This document shows, piece after piece, positions 20,819 to 34,800 of a DNA stretch of 64,000 bases. The stretch is from Eunapius fragilis (lineage: Eukaryota; Porifera; Demospongiae; Spongillida; Spongillidae). Within the stretch, counting starts at the first letter, position 1. Each line of letters begins with the position of its first letter. The stretch is from contig OY811971.1 of the NCBI GenBank assembly GCA_963681505.1, forward strand, positions 9,915,991 to 9,979,990. Direction: 5' to 3'. Below the pieces are notes generated by a model. The model did not search any database. It saw nothing but the letters and a program-made list of their open reading frames with translations, and was not told the DNA's origin. The translations under genes and the position numbers were made by a program.

Positions 20819-21993
20819 ATGGCAACTCCTCCTGCTGGTCGCGGTCGTCAGTCCCGCACACCTTTGACTCCAAGGAACCTTTGTAGTGAACAGAACCACG
20901 AAGCAGCTGGTTTCTCAGAATATAGGCAGCAGACGTCAGGGACAAACGCCACCAGCTTTTATGGACCTCGCCAGGGGATGCACATACCTCCATCAATCAG
21001 CATTCCTGTAGATGATGTGTCGTGGCTTCCAGGTCAGGCTCTACCGAATGACCATCAATCACACCAGCGGATAGTTTCAGCTGCTGTTGAGGAGATCAAG
21101 GCCCTCCTCGGTAGCGAAATTGCTAGGATCAACCAGGTCCTTCAGTCCACATGCGATCGCGTTTCGGCCTTAGAGGAGTCCTTAAAGGCCATTGTCGAGT
21201 CTCATGTGGGAGCAGTTACAGGCGCGAACAGTGAGAAGTCTTCAAAACGAAGAAGGATTACGCCACTATCTCTTCAGGTAAGCATTCAATTACACTTTTG
21301 CATGCACACGATATTTGTTCCTCCTTTTGAAAAGATGAAAATTAGAAAACTTCACGAGGCCTTTGGTGAAGACTGCCGCCTGAAAACAGATGAGCCGTGA
21401 GTTACGTGCTAGTTATTTTTGTTTTTCAGAACATTTCTAGGATATCCAGCGCTCACAACTGCACGGTTGTGGACAAAATCGTAGCTGAAATTGGGCCGGA
21501 TTTTGAGAACAGCGACATTCGAGGTTTGTTTGTGTAACTTAACATCAGTGAGCACTATTTTGATCCATATGTAGTTGGAGTAGCGACGTATAGACGGACA
21601 CTTAGACGAGAGAGTACCAACAAAGAAACAAAGCGGCGAGGAATTCGTTCTCGCCAACAACGCGTAAGCAAAGAAGTTAACGTATTACTTCCACAGTCAC
21701 GTGCTACTCCATGGCAGCTTTGGGAACGTCGGTCTAAACACCTTTTTGAAACGGAAAAGGAGTTCTGGGTGCTCCTTAACCCAACGCTGATGTCGGAAGA
21801 AGAAGAAGAAGAAGGAAAGATAAGGAGGAAGCGGCCAAGCTGGAGATCGGAGGAATTCAATTCTGCGCTGGATGACATTGATAAGAGGGCCGATGGATCA
21901 TCCAAAACAGCGCGAAAAGAACGCACTCTGGGTTCACCCGTGAGGCTCCCTCCTCCCGACGGACTTCTGCCGTGGATGCTGGCTGCTCAATAG
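20819..21993 (+). pseudogene. Basic partner gene of the TNP2-like transposase, one in-frame stop
   Basis: Exon 1 (20819-21277, MATPPAGRGRQSRTPL..., 153 codons) ends in a KSSKRRRITP basic motif, a likely nuclear signal, before donor CAG|GTAAGC. Exon 2 starts at 21430 after TTTTTCAG and reads NISRISSAHNCTVVDKIVAEI. It meets a TAA at 21535, and the same frame then stays open to TAG at 21991 through basic and Glu-rich stretches. The only alternative to a nonsense change is a 25-base intron (GTTTGT...CATCAG), which is shorter than expected. The divergent layout with the transposase, with starts 54 bases apart and a shared promoter region, suggests both belong to one transposon. Residues 100-140 look like a coiled coil. 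Family unknown. Confidence 0.6.
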
Positions 21994-22204
21994 AACTTTT
22001 TTTTTTTTTTTGTTACATCGACTGTACATGTACATGTATGTACCATTCCTTCATTGGCAACTGAATAATATTCGGATTAAAATGCGGGAGCTTTGCACGA
22101 AAGCGGAGCGCATTTCCAAGATTTAGTATGAAATGCTCGGAAGATTACAGCATACTAAACTGGGACTTGAGGTTAGTGACGTGACTAACGTACACACCCC
22201 TTAA

Positions 22205-22435
22205 AAAATACACGCTGTTATACACATGTTAATCTCGTTATACGCACTGTTATACCGTACGTGTATATAAGCGTTATACGAAATGCTGTGTATATAGTAT
22301 CCATACGCAGAGTTATACGCGGTGCGTATAACATGTGTATTCTAGTGTATAACATGTGTATAACGAATGAATACACGTATTATACTGTACTGTATAACTG
22401 TGTTTTTCCACAGTGTGTAAAATCAAAAATTGATT
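22205..22435. repeat. GTTATAC/GTATAAC-rich segment, copy 3
   Basis: The densest of the three segments, with more than ten GTTATAC/GTATAAC words alternating in orientation. It is followed by AAAATCAAAAATTGATTTGACG. The alternating orientation would let the strand fold into several short hairpins. Confidence 0.65.
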
Positions 22436-22898
22436 TGACGCTTTTTTCCCCCTGTGGTATAGATAGGATTAATAATGCGACATTGATCTTGAACCAGCAG
22501 AAGACAATCGCGCGTTTGTGGCTACAATAACCAAATTAAAGATCTGGTGCCGGGTACTGTGCCAAACAAAGCACCTGAGATGTTCCAAGATGTTAAACGA
22601 TCGTGGCAAGCTGTTATGGATGCTTACTGATAGAACCAATCAAGTACAGCTCGACCTGAGAATATGGAGGGAGCTTGATGCAGGGTGAAGGTATGTGGTA
22701 CATATCTGATAGCCCTTTTAACAAACTAGCTGAATCGGAATTGTGCATTATCATCAACACTGGTGAACTAGGGTTGGCGTACATAAGAAAATCACCATGA
22801 ATACATAGTGTTACATGTTGTTTATCATTGTATGGATTGTGCAGACAAAAGCAAGAACAAACACAGGTGCAACATAGATAAATCATCCACAACATTTG

Positions 22899-25800
22899 CT
22901 ATTGCCCACAATGAGATAAGATCCAGTCTGCAATGAGCTGAGCTGCTCTGTCTTGATCCTTGTCATGGAAAACATTGTGACCATTGTTAGAAAATACCTG
23001 GCATGAGTATAATGCAAAGGTAGATAAATATGCATTGCTGTTAAGACAATTATCACAAGCTATCACAAAATAAGTATGATTTAGTTCAATCGTATACATG
23101 TATTATTATAATAATTATTATAGTTCTAATTAAAAAAAAAATACTTAGCATTAAAAAAAAAAAAAGTATTACACTAACTAATCATAAATAACATATGCAT
23201 GCGGAAAGCTCTAGAGGTGGAACTTAGTATTAGAAATTACAGGATGGTTTGAAAAATATCTCGACCATTTTAAGTGCTGCTATTGAGACAAATACATTTT
23301 AAGTAGCGGGGATCCCAAACTATAAAATGTTGTTGGTCCATTCAAATCATCAGATATATGAATTCAGAGTGACCCGACTTTGCTAGACGGCGCTCTCACA
23401 CTCACTGATCAGTCAAGGATGTAATATCGGCTCACACTTTTGACCACCCTATCAAACTACACTCATTCCCGTGCTTAACCATCTTTTTATAGATTAGCAC
23501 CACTTACCGTTGCATTGAAACCTTTCAAACACTATAACCGCTTAGAGAGCTGCCATTATTTTCACACTAAATGGTTTATTTAGTTATTATAAAAAAATAA
23601 CTGCATTTATATTCACATTAATCATTTCTATACGCGATATGCCGTTATACTATAATGTTATCCATTTGTGCTTTTACTCATGAGTCATTTGACGTGAGGC
23701 TTTCATAAATAAGATAATTAGGCATGCAAGAGTGGGAAGAAACCTAAGCCAGTGCATGAGAGTGTATGGGAAAAGATCTTATCAGCTAGGGCAAGTTCCA
23801 TGTGTGTCCATCAAAAGTGTGGTTGAAGTGATCCTTTTCCGTGAAGACAAGGGCAAGTGGTACTTCCATCTGACCTACACCGCAGCTAGACACTCTAAAA
23901 CCCAGATGAGAGTTATGTTCGAGGTACAAGGCAAAGGTTTTTGGCAAGTCCATTATTCTTGCAGCAGGGGTCTACCCATTCTGCGAGCCCTGCCTCACAG
24001 CTACATATCCACTACAATCTGCAGTTGCCCCTCCCACTGCTACACAACAATACAATATTCCAACCACATTGATGACATCACCGCTATGTGGGGCAGTGAA
24101 GTATGACTCACCTATTGAGCCGAGCGGAGGATCAAGACTTGGTGCTGTGAGAAAGTCTCTGTCAGGGACACAGATTCGACAGCCTGAGGCCATTCACCCG
24201 GCTAGGAAAGCTGGCAATTATGGTAAGGGCTCATAGCAGAGGGCTTTATGTACAAAGCAGGAGAACTCAGCATAAACAGGAGAAGAGGGCAGCCCAAAGA
24301 GTCTCTAACTGGGAGGCATATAAGGTAATGTCAGAGAATCAGTTTGACAGGCTTCAAAAGGCCCTCACTGATCCAGAGCCATTTTGGACCTGTTGGTAGC
24401 GGTGCGACAGGGAGTGTAGACAATGCCCGAACCAACTTCAGGGGGATGCGGGTTAGGCATTTCTTTCCAGAGATCAGGGACAAGGCTATGTATGGACTGG
24501 ATTAATGACAATTGTGATAAGGAATGTGAGCCAGGAATAACACTTCCTTTAAATACTACATCAAAAGTCAAGTCGTTCCAAACTTACCGGAGTACATTAG
24601 TGGCATTGCCCACAAAGCTGTAGAGTGGGAACAGCAAGGCGCTGGTTGCACTCATTGGGAATCAAGCACCAGGGAAAGACAGGATTTGCTAATGGCCATA
24701 AAAGGCCCAATGTGAAGGCCAAACAGCACCACTTCGTAAAAATTATGCATGAGCTGGGAAAAGAACCCTTTCAGTACCGATGTTAGGGCAGACCACAATG
24801 TGTGGAATACTAGAGAATGTAATTGAAGAAAGGATGATGGAAGTTAGAGAAGAGAGGGGGCAGAGGTTCAAGTGGATGACATACATTGTACCACAAGGCA
24901 GTGCAAAGGAAGTTCTAAGGGAGGCTATACCGCATGGTGGTGTACAGAGTCAGTTACATGTACCAGTGAGCATGGAGAGGAAATCTTCTACCAAGGTGAA
25001 TCCGTTTTTAAGGCACATGATGGGGCCAGGAAAGATGGATGCCTCCAGATTTCATTGGACAACTGCTGAAGAAAGGAGAGGGGCCAGGTATAATGATAAT
25101 GGCTAAACAAGACATGGCAGCCATTAATGCTAAGAGATGCATTGAGGGAAGGCCCCATGCAAGCACATTACTCCTCATAATGTTTGCTACTATGGCTTTC
25201 ATGCCTTTGAGTATGGTAAAGCTCATGAGGGCTACTGGGATGGAGACAAAATGCTTGAGCTGGTGAATTTATACATGCTTTTAACTTCCTGCACCCTGAC
25301 GATCAAGCTCTCTTCATATTTGACTGGTCAAGCGGTCACTCGATATACCCATTGAATGCCAATGACTTTGATCATGAAGTATGGGGGAACAAAAAGGGGT
25401 GCAAAAATGCGGGCTGCTATACTTGAAGAGGGTTACCCACTATCCAATATGATGGTGAAGATGGGACATGGTCTGAGCCAAGGACATTCCAGAAAGGGGA
25501 TGTTCGGCATATGATCTTCCATAGTCCTCATTCTATTCACCAAGTCTGGATCCTAAGAATTGTGTCAATAAGCCAAAGGCATTTGCCAAGTACATGTACA
25601 ATGTACTATGGGAAAGGGGCCTTTTGAAACCAGACATGACATTAGATGGCAAATGGGTTGACGGACCAGGAAACAAGCCAGTTATGCACCTCTCTACATC
25701 AGCCTGTTATAAGTTGTCCCAGTGCCCAGACATTCTAAATCAAAAGTCTGCGTTCCCATGATAATATTCACGTATGATCAGGTGGGGTTGCAGTTTTGTT

Positions 25801-28800
25801 CACCAATTTTGGCTAGGTCCCTTTTCGCTGTCATATAATTATTTTCCTATTGTCTTCTTTTATAACACAGCAAACCCAGGGATGCCAGAACTAGTCCAAG
25901 TCTAACCATACTAAGGGGCTACATTTTTGATTAATCCATCATGGAGCTACTGAACTATTTACATATATATGCACAATAAAGAAATGAAAGTGTATTATTA
26001 ATTGTAATGTATACAGTAAGTCCAAAAACATACACGTGGGCCAGGTAAATATCTAAACCTACTAAATTTAATCTGCATTCCAATGACACATATATCCCCC
26101 CCCTCCCCACATGCATGTACAGCCCTTTGCAAACTTTGCTAATCATGCACTTTCTCATCATCCCCAATTTTCAATAGCATCAAAAATGGAGATAGCTATG
26201 GCCACTGTTTTGCTAAGCCATTTGAATAGGTTTCACATGTACTGTACATTGTATTAAAAACAAACGTTGACAAATAATTTCCCTAAAGCGAGTCATAAAA
26301 TGCACATGTAAAAAAGGTTTTTTGTGATACTTATTTTTTCTGTAACAAGCATCTACATGTACATGTTCTGTAGGTCACATGAATTCCATAACAAGCACAT
26401 GTTGTTCTACAGTGTATGTAAGGTGATGTCGACAAAGAGAAGAATGGGTGAAATGAAACCCTCAATCAAAGCAGAAATTTATAAGCAGTGCAATATGTGC
26501 ATTATATCTACATGTAATGTAAATATACATGAAGTGAACACAATACAAGTTCAGTGCATGTATACATGTACTATATATATCAACCAAGCAACGATATACA
26601 TGTACATTACAGTGATTGCATAATACATCATTACATACATGTACATGTACATGTATATTGCATATTATTACAAACCTCATATGTTTTGTTATCAGAGGAA
26701 ATATTCTTCTGGATAAATTCTGATGCTGAAATCGGTATCAGCCTGTCACCATCACCATGCATCAAAAACAATGGAAGGGATATCAGATGCAAATTGTCGC
26801 GAGCCTGCCCTATAGCAGTCAGAAACTCGTATATAAATCTTGCTTTCATGCTCCCATGATAAATCAGTGGATCATCAGCATAAATCTGAGCCTGTACATT
26901 AATTGAAATACGGCTTGTAAAATTGAAGACATCATGTATTCTACACAACAATTCTGTAACTAGAACGCAGGATAATTTAAATTTATTAATGTACTGACCA
27001 ACCAAGAATGCAACATTCATCAACTGTTTCTGACACACAATACTGCCAACAAGTACTGTACTGTATATTGCAACCCACTTACTTCTTCAGGAATTGAGCT
27101 GATATGATTGGGATCAACGTTAATCAAAGGTGCTTGTGGACAACAAATCATGATTATTTGGGCTGCAAATTGCTACAGCCATAATGAACCAGTGCACCAA
27201 CATTAACACTATATACATGTAACTTACAATTGCATGTGCAACAAAGCTTCCATATGCAGGGACAGTGTCTAGTGCAGGAGCGCTCAGTAGGAGAGCAGAA
27301 ATAAGTGACTGGTGCTGTGCTGCAACCAACGTAGCAATCAGCCCACCCTAAATGAGCAACAAATATTAATGTACATGTACATGTGTACGTACATGCACAG
27401 CTGAAAGTGTACATACAAGTATAGTTTGGACGGAACTGGCAGTAATATCAAACAGTTTTTAACTATTTGAACGCCAAGTGCATATACGCATACATGCTCA
27501 CTAAATGACAATAATCTGCCTCACCATTCATGCATGTGGTGTGGATCAAAATCACCTTGATTACCATTGTAGATGATACAAGTGCAATTCTGACCATTGT
27601 AAGTAAACTTATAGTCATACAAATATTTGAACATATTTGGGCCCAGTGTAAGAACATTTTGTGTGTCCAAATTGTAACTTGCTGGTACCCTTTGTTGCTA
27701 CAACTCATTAGCAAAAGGTGGAGGAGTGACATACTACACTGATCTGAGATATACATTCTTGTTCTTAGAGTACATAAAGTGGTGCATTAGTGAAGTGAAG
27801 TGAGGTCATCCGAATAATGGGGTTCTTCAGGCAGTGCAAGAAGACTTCGTAGATGTACTTATATGGTTACAAGTGCAGCAAGCATACGCATGCATCATCC
27901 AGTTGTGACTGATCAACACATTCCTGCAAGCAAGATCTAAATCATGCATGAATGGTGTAACGTTTGTGTGTGCATGCATGCATAAACGAACTTGGCGTTC
28001 AAAGAGTTAAACGTATTCAGTGCTGAACTGGGGTTAATAATAGCTATTAAGCCTTTGTATGTGTAGGGCAAATTAAGTGGAAACTGTCACAGGTTTGCTA
28101 TGCATACATGTACATGTACATGTACATGTAGCTATATACTGCACACACAACACCTTCATATACATTGTAATTCCCCAAATAGGCACATTGACAATGAATT
28201 AGGTGGAATACACATAGTTGAAATAACAAGCTCTCAAAGTTGCAAACAAAATAAACACATGCAACATGCGCATACTACATATCAGCACACATGTAGAATG
28301 CTTCCATGTACATGTATATATATCATGTACGAACTTGCAAGCAAACCCGATGCATCAATACTTTATGCATTGCTGTTATAAATTCTGCTTGTGTACATGT
28401 ACTTGACAAGTATAAAATAGCATGATGCACAACTCACCATAGAGTGGCCCAGCATCATACTCGGTACACCAGGATGCTTTGCTGTCATCTCTTCAATATG
28501 GCCAACAACATCTTGGACAAACGTGTCGAATGTCTCCACGTGAACCCTGTCTCCCTCACTATTGCCATGTCCAACTGTAAAGCATATCAAAAAGAAATAA
28601 AAATTAACAGTTTAACTCAATTTTCAACACTTCTTGCTACATTGAAAACTGCATGTAGGTATGACTGTAGGTTTATTAGATAGCTTACATGCTACAACTG
28701 TGCAATTAAAATGCTCATTTCCAGCCAAATCATACCATTAGTGCAATGCAAATCGCTTCCTGTCAGTCCAAGATGTGAATTTGTAATATTTCTTGTGCCA

Positions 28801-31800
28801 CACTATGTCCAAAACCGGCAGCTAGGCCTGCTACTGTATATAAAATTACAAGTACTTGCTTGTTTTTGTTCCAAACATCTTATTCTGGCTTCGTCTAAAC
28901 TGGCAGTGAACTAAATGCTATTGTCATGTGATATGGAGATAGGGAGAGGCATGTGGCAGGGAGGACCATGAGAAGCACTTGATTTAATTAAATATGGAAA
29001 TGCTTTAACTTGTCCTACTAAAGTTTAGCAACAACTTATTCTTAAGTTAAGGTGAATTAGAAATGAAATTGTGCATATAACATAGTTACAATAGGATCTG
29101 TTAGATATGTATAATTGAAAGATATCTGAAAATGACCCATTATAGAATTAGCCGCATACACCCCTACAAATGCAAATGTCAATCAATGTTGTCGCTGGGT
29201 GGGGGGAAGGGGGGGGGGGGGTCGTAAACATGGCGCTGTCCAGGGATGTTTTAGAAAGGGTGGTGGCATAAATGCCTGTCCCAGGGGGGTTACAGATGAA
29301 ACATGCAATGGTCCAGGGTAGGTGTAACCAAATAGAAGCTTCCCAGGGAGTACTTTAAAGCCTGTCCCAGAGGGTGTAGATAAAACAGACGTGAGTGTAT
29401 ATACATGTACTATCCCAGGGGGTTTACTTTGCCATCTGCAGTGGTGTGTATATTTAAATAATGGAATAGCCCATTGTTCAGCTGAAATCCAACAACTGAA
29501 CACCTTGGTTGTCCAACACATGTAATTCGCTGCTAGTATAGACAAACAGGTGTTGGAACTGGTGAAAACTGTAATCGTAATTTTTTTAACAGAATGATGG
29601 TAGTTTGAACTCGAAGGTATTACACATTCATACTCAATAATTACAGGTATCCTTAATGTACACACCAAAGTTGAAACGCTTTGGATGTTCCACCCAAAAC
29701 AAAAGTGGCTTTTCGCAACCCAAGGGGCAGATATGTGCAATGTTAATTTCAAATCATTAAGGAGTAAATGTACATGTACATGTAGCACATAAAGATAGCA
29801 CTTGCCATTAGGAAGATATACAGATTGCATTCTTTTTGGAAGCATTTTATTTCATAAAATACATCCATAAGCCCGGTTTATAAATGGGACATTAAGGTAC
29901 ATGAATACATCTGAGTACACCCACAAATGAACAGTAACATTGGAAGGAACAAATGTGAGGATGCATGTATACCTACCATGATCATGGCCATATACAAATA
30001 CCCCTCTCTCAGATAGGTATTTGCCAAGTTTATTGTATCGTCCCATGTACTCTGCAACTCCATGGCAGATGAAAAGTAGAGCACTGAGAAGGATGGCACA
30101 GGCAATACCAGTTTATGTCACATCTAAGTAATGATTAAACACGTACAAGCATACATGTACATTGGTTGAAAGCTTACAAGGTAGTGGATACCAGTATATT
30201 GCTGTACACAAAGCAGCAGGCATACTACCATAATGATAACTATAGTTGTAGTGCGGAGATCATGTGTTGTTCATACAATGACATGTACACCATTTCATAT
30301 ACATGTACACATAGCCACTGTGAGGCTGACATTACATACATGTACATGTAGTGGTATTTTTGCACAAAGTCTGGATGGCTGGTCTAAAGTAGGTGGTACA
30401 TTTATTGTACACATATTTCTATTCAAGCATGTTGATTGTACTGCTCTAGCCATTCCCCAGACCCATACGGTGCAGCACTTTGCATATAATGCATAACCAT
30501 GCTCATAACAAAAGTGTTCAAAACGTGACTAGCTGCTCTAACTGGTTACATGTGTATCCTTCACATCAATTCCAGGGCAAGATGAAACCCAAACTTTATG
30601 TCTATACAAGAACATGTACATGTCTGTCTACATGTACATAATATCTACACATGTACATGTATATGATCAAGTGAAGCAGGAATTTGTGTATTCCTTGGAT
30701 TGCATTGCACAATCTAGGAATCCTTACTATTGGCACCAAATCCAAGGATTGCACATGGTATTCCAGGATTGCGCAAATTTTTGCATGTGCACAATCCTAG
30801 AATATGGCACCTGTGCAATCCTTGGATTTGGTGCCAAAGTAAGGATTCCAAGACAAACAAAAAGTGGTGTTTAAGGAGTTTTGCAAAGATCCTTTTATTG
30901 ATGGTGACAACAAAGGAAGCAAAACAATCTCCAGAGCAAAAGGAGAGAACATTACCAGGCTGCTCAAAAAAAGAAGGGGACCTGAACGACTACACTCCTA
31001 AGTTCAGGCATTGCATGAGTGAAGAGCAAAGGGTTCAGCTTGTATCCCATTCAGCTTTGGAACTTAAGTGAATACCTGCCAAAACTAGTATGAGTGGGAA
31101 GCTTTGTATTTTTAGTACATGTAGCTTGGCAATGCTAGATACAATGTATTAATGAAAGTTATACTTAGAAGAATTTGAATAACACCAGTACTGTCACTGG
31201 CTGGAGGCGTATTGCATTTGTGGAGATTTCTATGATGTCATTTATATAGGTACATATGTGTGGTGCACGGTTTGGTGGTACTACATGTATACCCAAATGT
31301 ATACCCAGGATTTAAATCCTGATATTCTGATCAGTTCAACACTGCAGTGTCACGGTATTGTTGTGTGTGCATGTGATGAATGCTCGGCACGTGACCAAAG
31401 ACAGTCAACACCTAATCCAACATGGAGGCAGTGGTGCGTGTGTGACGTGCTGTGTGAGGTTGAAGACTAGTACGTCGGCACAACCTCGTGGTATGGGACC
31501 GTGGAAGAAGGAATGAATGCACTGAGAGAGGGCGAATGCCAGGTGAGGTTGTTACTAAAGCGCCGGAGCCAGAGCCAAAAGGGTCAGAGCCTGAGTACAC
31601 AGGCTAGTGCCAGAGCCTGCACCAATGGTCATAGACAAGGGCGAGAGGCGAGACTTAGTGGAATCTAGAGAGACAAGATGGCAGAGACAGCCAGTGTCCA
31701 GAGAGACCAGATGGCAGAAACCCTAAGAAAAATTATGGCATGTCTTGGCATGTCTTGGCGTGACTTGCCAGTTTTCAGCATGAAATGGCAAGTCATGTAA

Positions 31801-34800
31801 TTCACTTGCAATGTATTATGCAAGATTTAGCAAGTCTTGGCAAGTCGTGTAATGTCTTGCTATGACTTGCCATGATTCTGTCATGACATTTCTTACCATG
31901 ATACGCATTAACATATTATTCCATGACACGCCAAGTTTAGGCAAGTCATAGTGACATGGAAGTACTAAAATAAAGCTGCAACCAAGAATTTCACCAGAAC
32001 ATCTATTTCTTTGAACTTGGTTTATGTTATGGATAAGTGCCAATATCCACCATGCACACATGAGGTGATCGAATAGTTCAAAGTAATAACTGATTGAAAT
32101 GACAGCACAACAGTTAGGGTTAGGGATAGAAGCATCCCGAAAGTATGAACGGTAACAGCAATACTTTCTAACATGAGAGCACTGTCTCAAGCTCCATATT
32201 AGCACGTGAATATCAATATGCGCCCACAATGAAAATGTAATGATTCGACACATGCCCACAAGTAGATGGCTGCGCTCAGAACGTACAGGCGAAATCATGT
32301 TCCATCGAAGAAAGCCCTGGACGACGGAACTTTTTCTGAAGAGCCGCTTGATCAAAACAGTAAGTTGTTTTAGGCCCTGTTATTAGCAGCTAGAAATAAT
32401 GAGATAACTGTCCTAATGCGCAACTTTTTAGTTCATAACTTCAGGGCTGATAAAGTCAATTGATGTCTCAAATGTATGCCATGTCATGGCAAGCCATTGT
32501 AAATCATGGTATGCAATGCTAAGTCATGGCATAATAAGCACAATTAAACATGGTATGGCAAGTTATGCCATTACTCAGATCCAAATCATGGCATAACATA
32601 CCAGAATTTTTCTTAGGGAACAGCCAGTGTACAGAGAGATAAGATGGCAGAGACAGCTTGTGGCCGGTGAGACAAGAGGAAAGTCATAGAGGAGCAAGAA
32701 GGATCAAAGCATGACACCTTGCAGAACAAGGACCTTCTGAAAGTGTACTTGGTATTAAGGGAAGATGAGATGCAGTGAAATGGCATTGTTGTGTGTGGAA
32801 ATGATGTTTGATCAGCATGTGACCAATGAAATGCACTCAACACCTAATCCTACAAACACAATTTTCCACGGGGGGTCATGATGACCTCTCCTTATAAGTA
32901 ATATTTCGGCCAGCCTCCATGACAATCATAGTGTTAAGTGTGTTCAAATACAACATTGTGGAGAATACATAATCAATAATCACCTTCCCTCCCAATCGGA
33001 TGATCAGCCTTGATCCCAAGTCACATGCTCAGACTCCCTCCAAATCAAATGATCAGCCTCCCTCTGAATCAGATGATCACCCTTGATCCAAATCAGATGA
33101 TCAGACTCCCTCCAAATCAAATGATCAGCCTCCCTCTGAATCAGATGATCACCCTTGATCCAAATCAGATGATCAGCTTCCCTCCAAATCAGATGATCAC
33201 CCTTGATCCAAATCAGATGATCACCTTCCCTCCAAATCAAATGATCAGCCTCCCTCTGAATCAGATACTTGGCATCTTTCCATGTCACATGCTCAGATCA
33301 GATTATCAGTTTCAAATCACAGCACGTAAGTTTAACAAGCATGGTACCGGCAAAATGTTGACAGGATGCAAGTAATACACTAAAGGAAGACATAAGAAGG
33401 TATATACAATGTACCTTTTACCACTGCTGTGAACTTGCGATATATGGGTGTTTCCATGTGCAAGTACTACAGCTTGCATATGTGTGTGTTTTTATGTAGA
33501 TCCTAATATTCATTGTGGGAGATTCTGTCAGTGTTCGAATCCCAAAGATTGATTGGTCATCTACATGTACAGACTGCCCTTTGTTCAGATTTAGATCCCA
33601 GCTCTTGATTTGGATCACTTTGACAAAGATTATTATCATAATGGAGGATTATGTGACAAGCACATAAATGGAGCCAGCAGGCTTCTATCACAACAATTTC
33701 CAGCTGTTCCAATTTAATATCCTTAGTCAGACTGATGACGTCGTACCCATCATGGACAATTGTAAGTTGTACTCTATTATTTTAATGTGACGTATAGCTC
33801 AATTGAAACCTATCCTCAACTTATAACTTATACTTACATGTACATGCCATTGAATGCTGAATACTCGAAAGATTTACCTGTTTAAAATGACAAGTTGTAT
33901 GCGAACTTTTTCTCACTCACAGCCGTACAAAGATTCATATATTGTGAATGAAAACCATCAGCTCTGAATGACCCATCTTGTAACAAGTTCAGTTTCCATT
34001 CACGTCATCATCACTCGAGTCATCCAAGGTGAAAAAGGGCTTACAAGCTGTCAGGGGAGTTTATTAAATTGCACTGTGCCAGGATCTTACGAGTACAAAG
34101 AAAACGAGACAATAGAAATTGTGAACAACAGGTACATGTATTGTATTGTAAGATGGCATGCAATCTCATAAATTATGCAAGACCCTCTCAGGTTAAATCT
34201 TATTGACTTATCAATTATCTAGTCCCTTGAGACATATACGAATTGCATGTGAAAATTTGAAGTATCATTGTATATGCCGTTCATATAATACACATGTACA
34301 TATCAAATAGACAAACCAAACAAACTAAAGCATTTTCCAAATCCAATTAACAATGTGAGCTCACCATGCATTATGCACTAAGTGCTACGATATTCACATA
34401 CACCAACCTAAATCATATTTAAAAATCACCACCAGAGCTAATAATAGCCCACACTTGCTATCCGATGGATATACAAATCTTGGAATATAGGCTTGATACC
34501 TGACCTTCTGCCAAAATGCAAAGGTCGGACTACGCCCAACTGCCATCTAACTTAAAAGTTAGCACAGATTGCTTCTACATAGCTGATATTGAAGCACTCT
34601 TTGCTAAACAATAAAGTTATGGTGGTGGGAACACATTTCCTAACTTCAACTTAATAGATGTATTAATGTCTATTTGCGCCCGTGTGCACAGGTGTGCATA
34701 CTGTACGTACAGTGTGTACAGGTGTGCACACTTTATTTACACCTTCATATCTTTAACAGTTGCTGGATTCCTGTAGCAGATTTTACATCATTTTAAAGAT

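Noticed and set aside
17575-22010. CACTA-type terminal inverted repeats around the TNP2-like gene
   Set aside because: Candidate CACTA/CACAGTG words on the two sides could not be paired convincingly by eye.
22614-22895. Minus-strand frame directly after the lipase copy B stop
   Set aside because: It lies in the presumed 3' untranslated region, shows no domain and begins after the in-frame stop.
30859-31071. Plus-strand frame with KFRHCMSEEQRVQLVSHS, faintly like a domain carried by some retroelement proteins
   Set aside because: Too short and too degraded to assign; flanks show no element ends.
33008-33270. Antifreeze-like or structural repeat protein
   Set aside because: Both strands are equally open and no start, splice or flanking coding sequence supports a gene.
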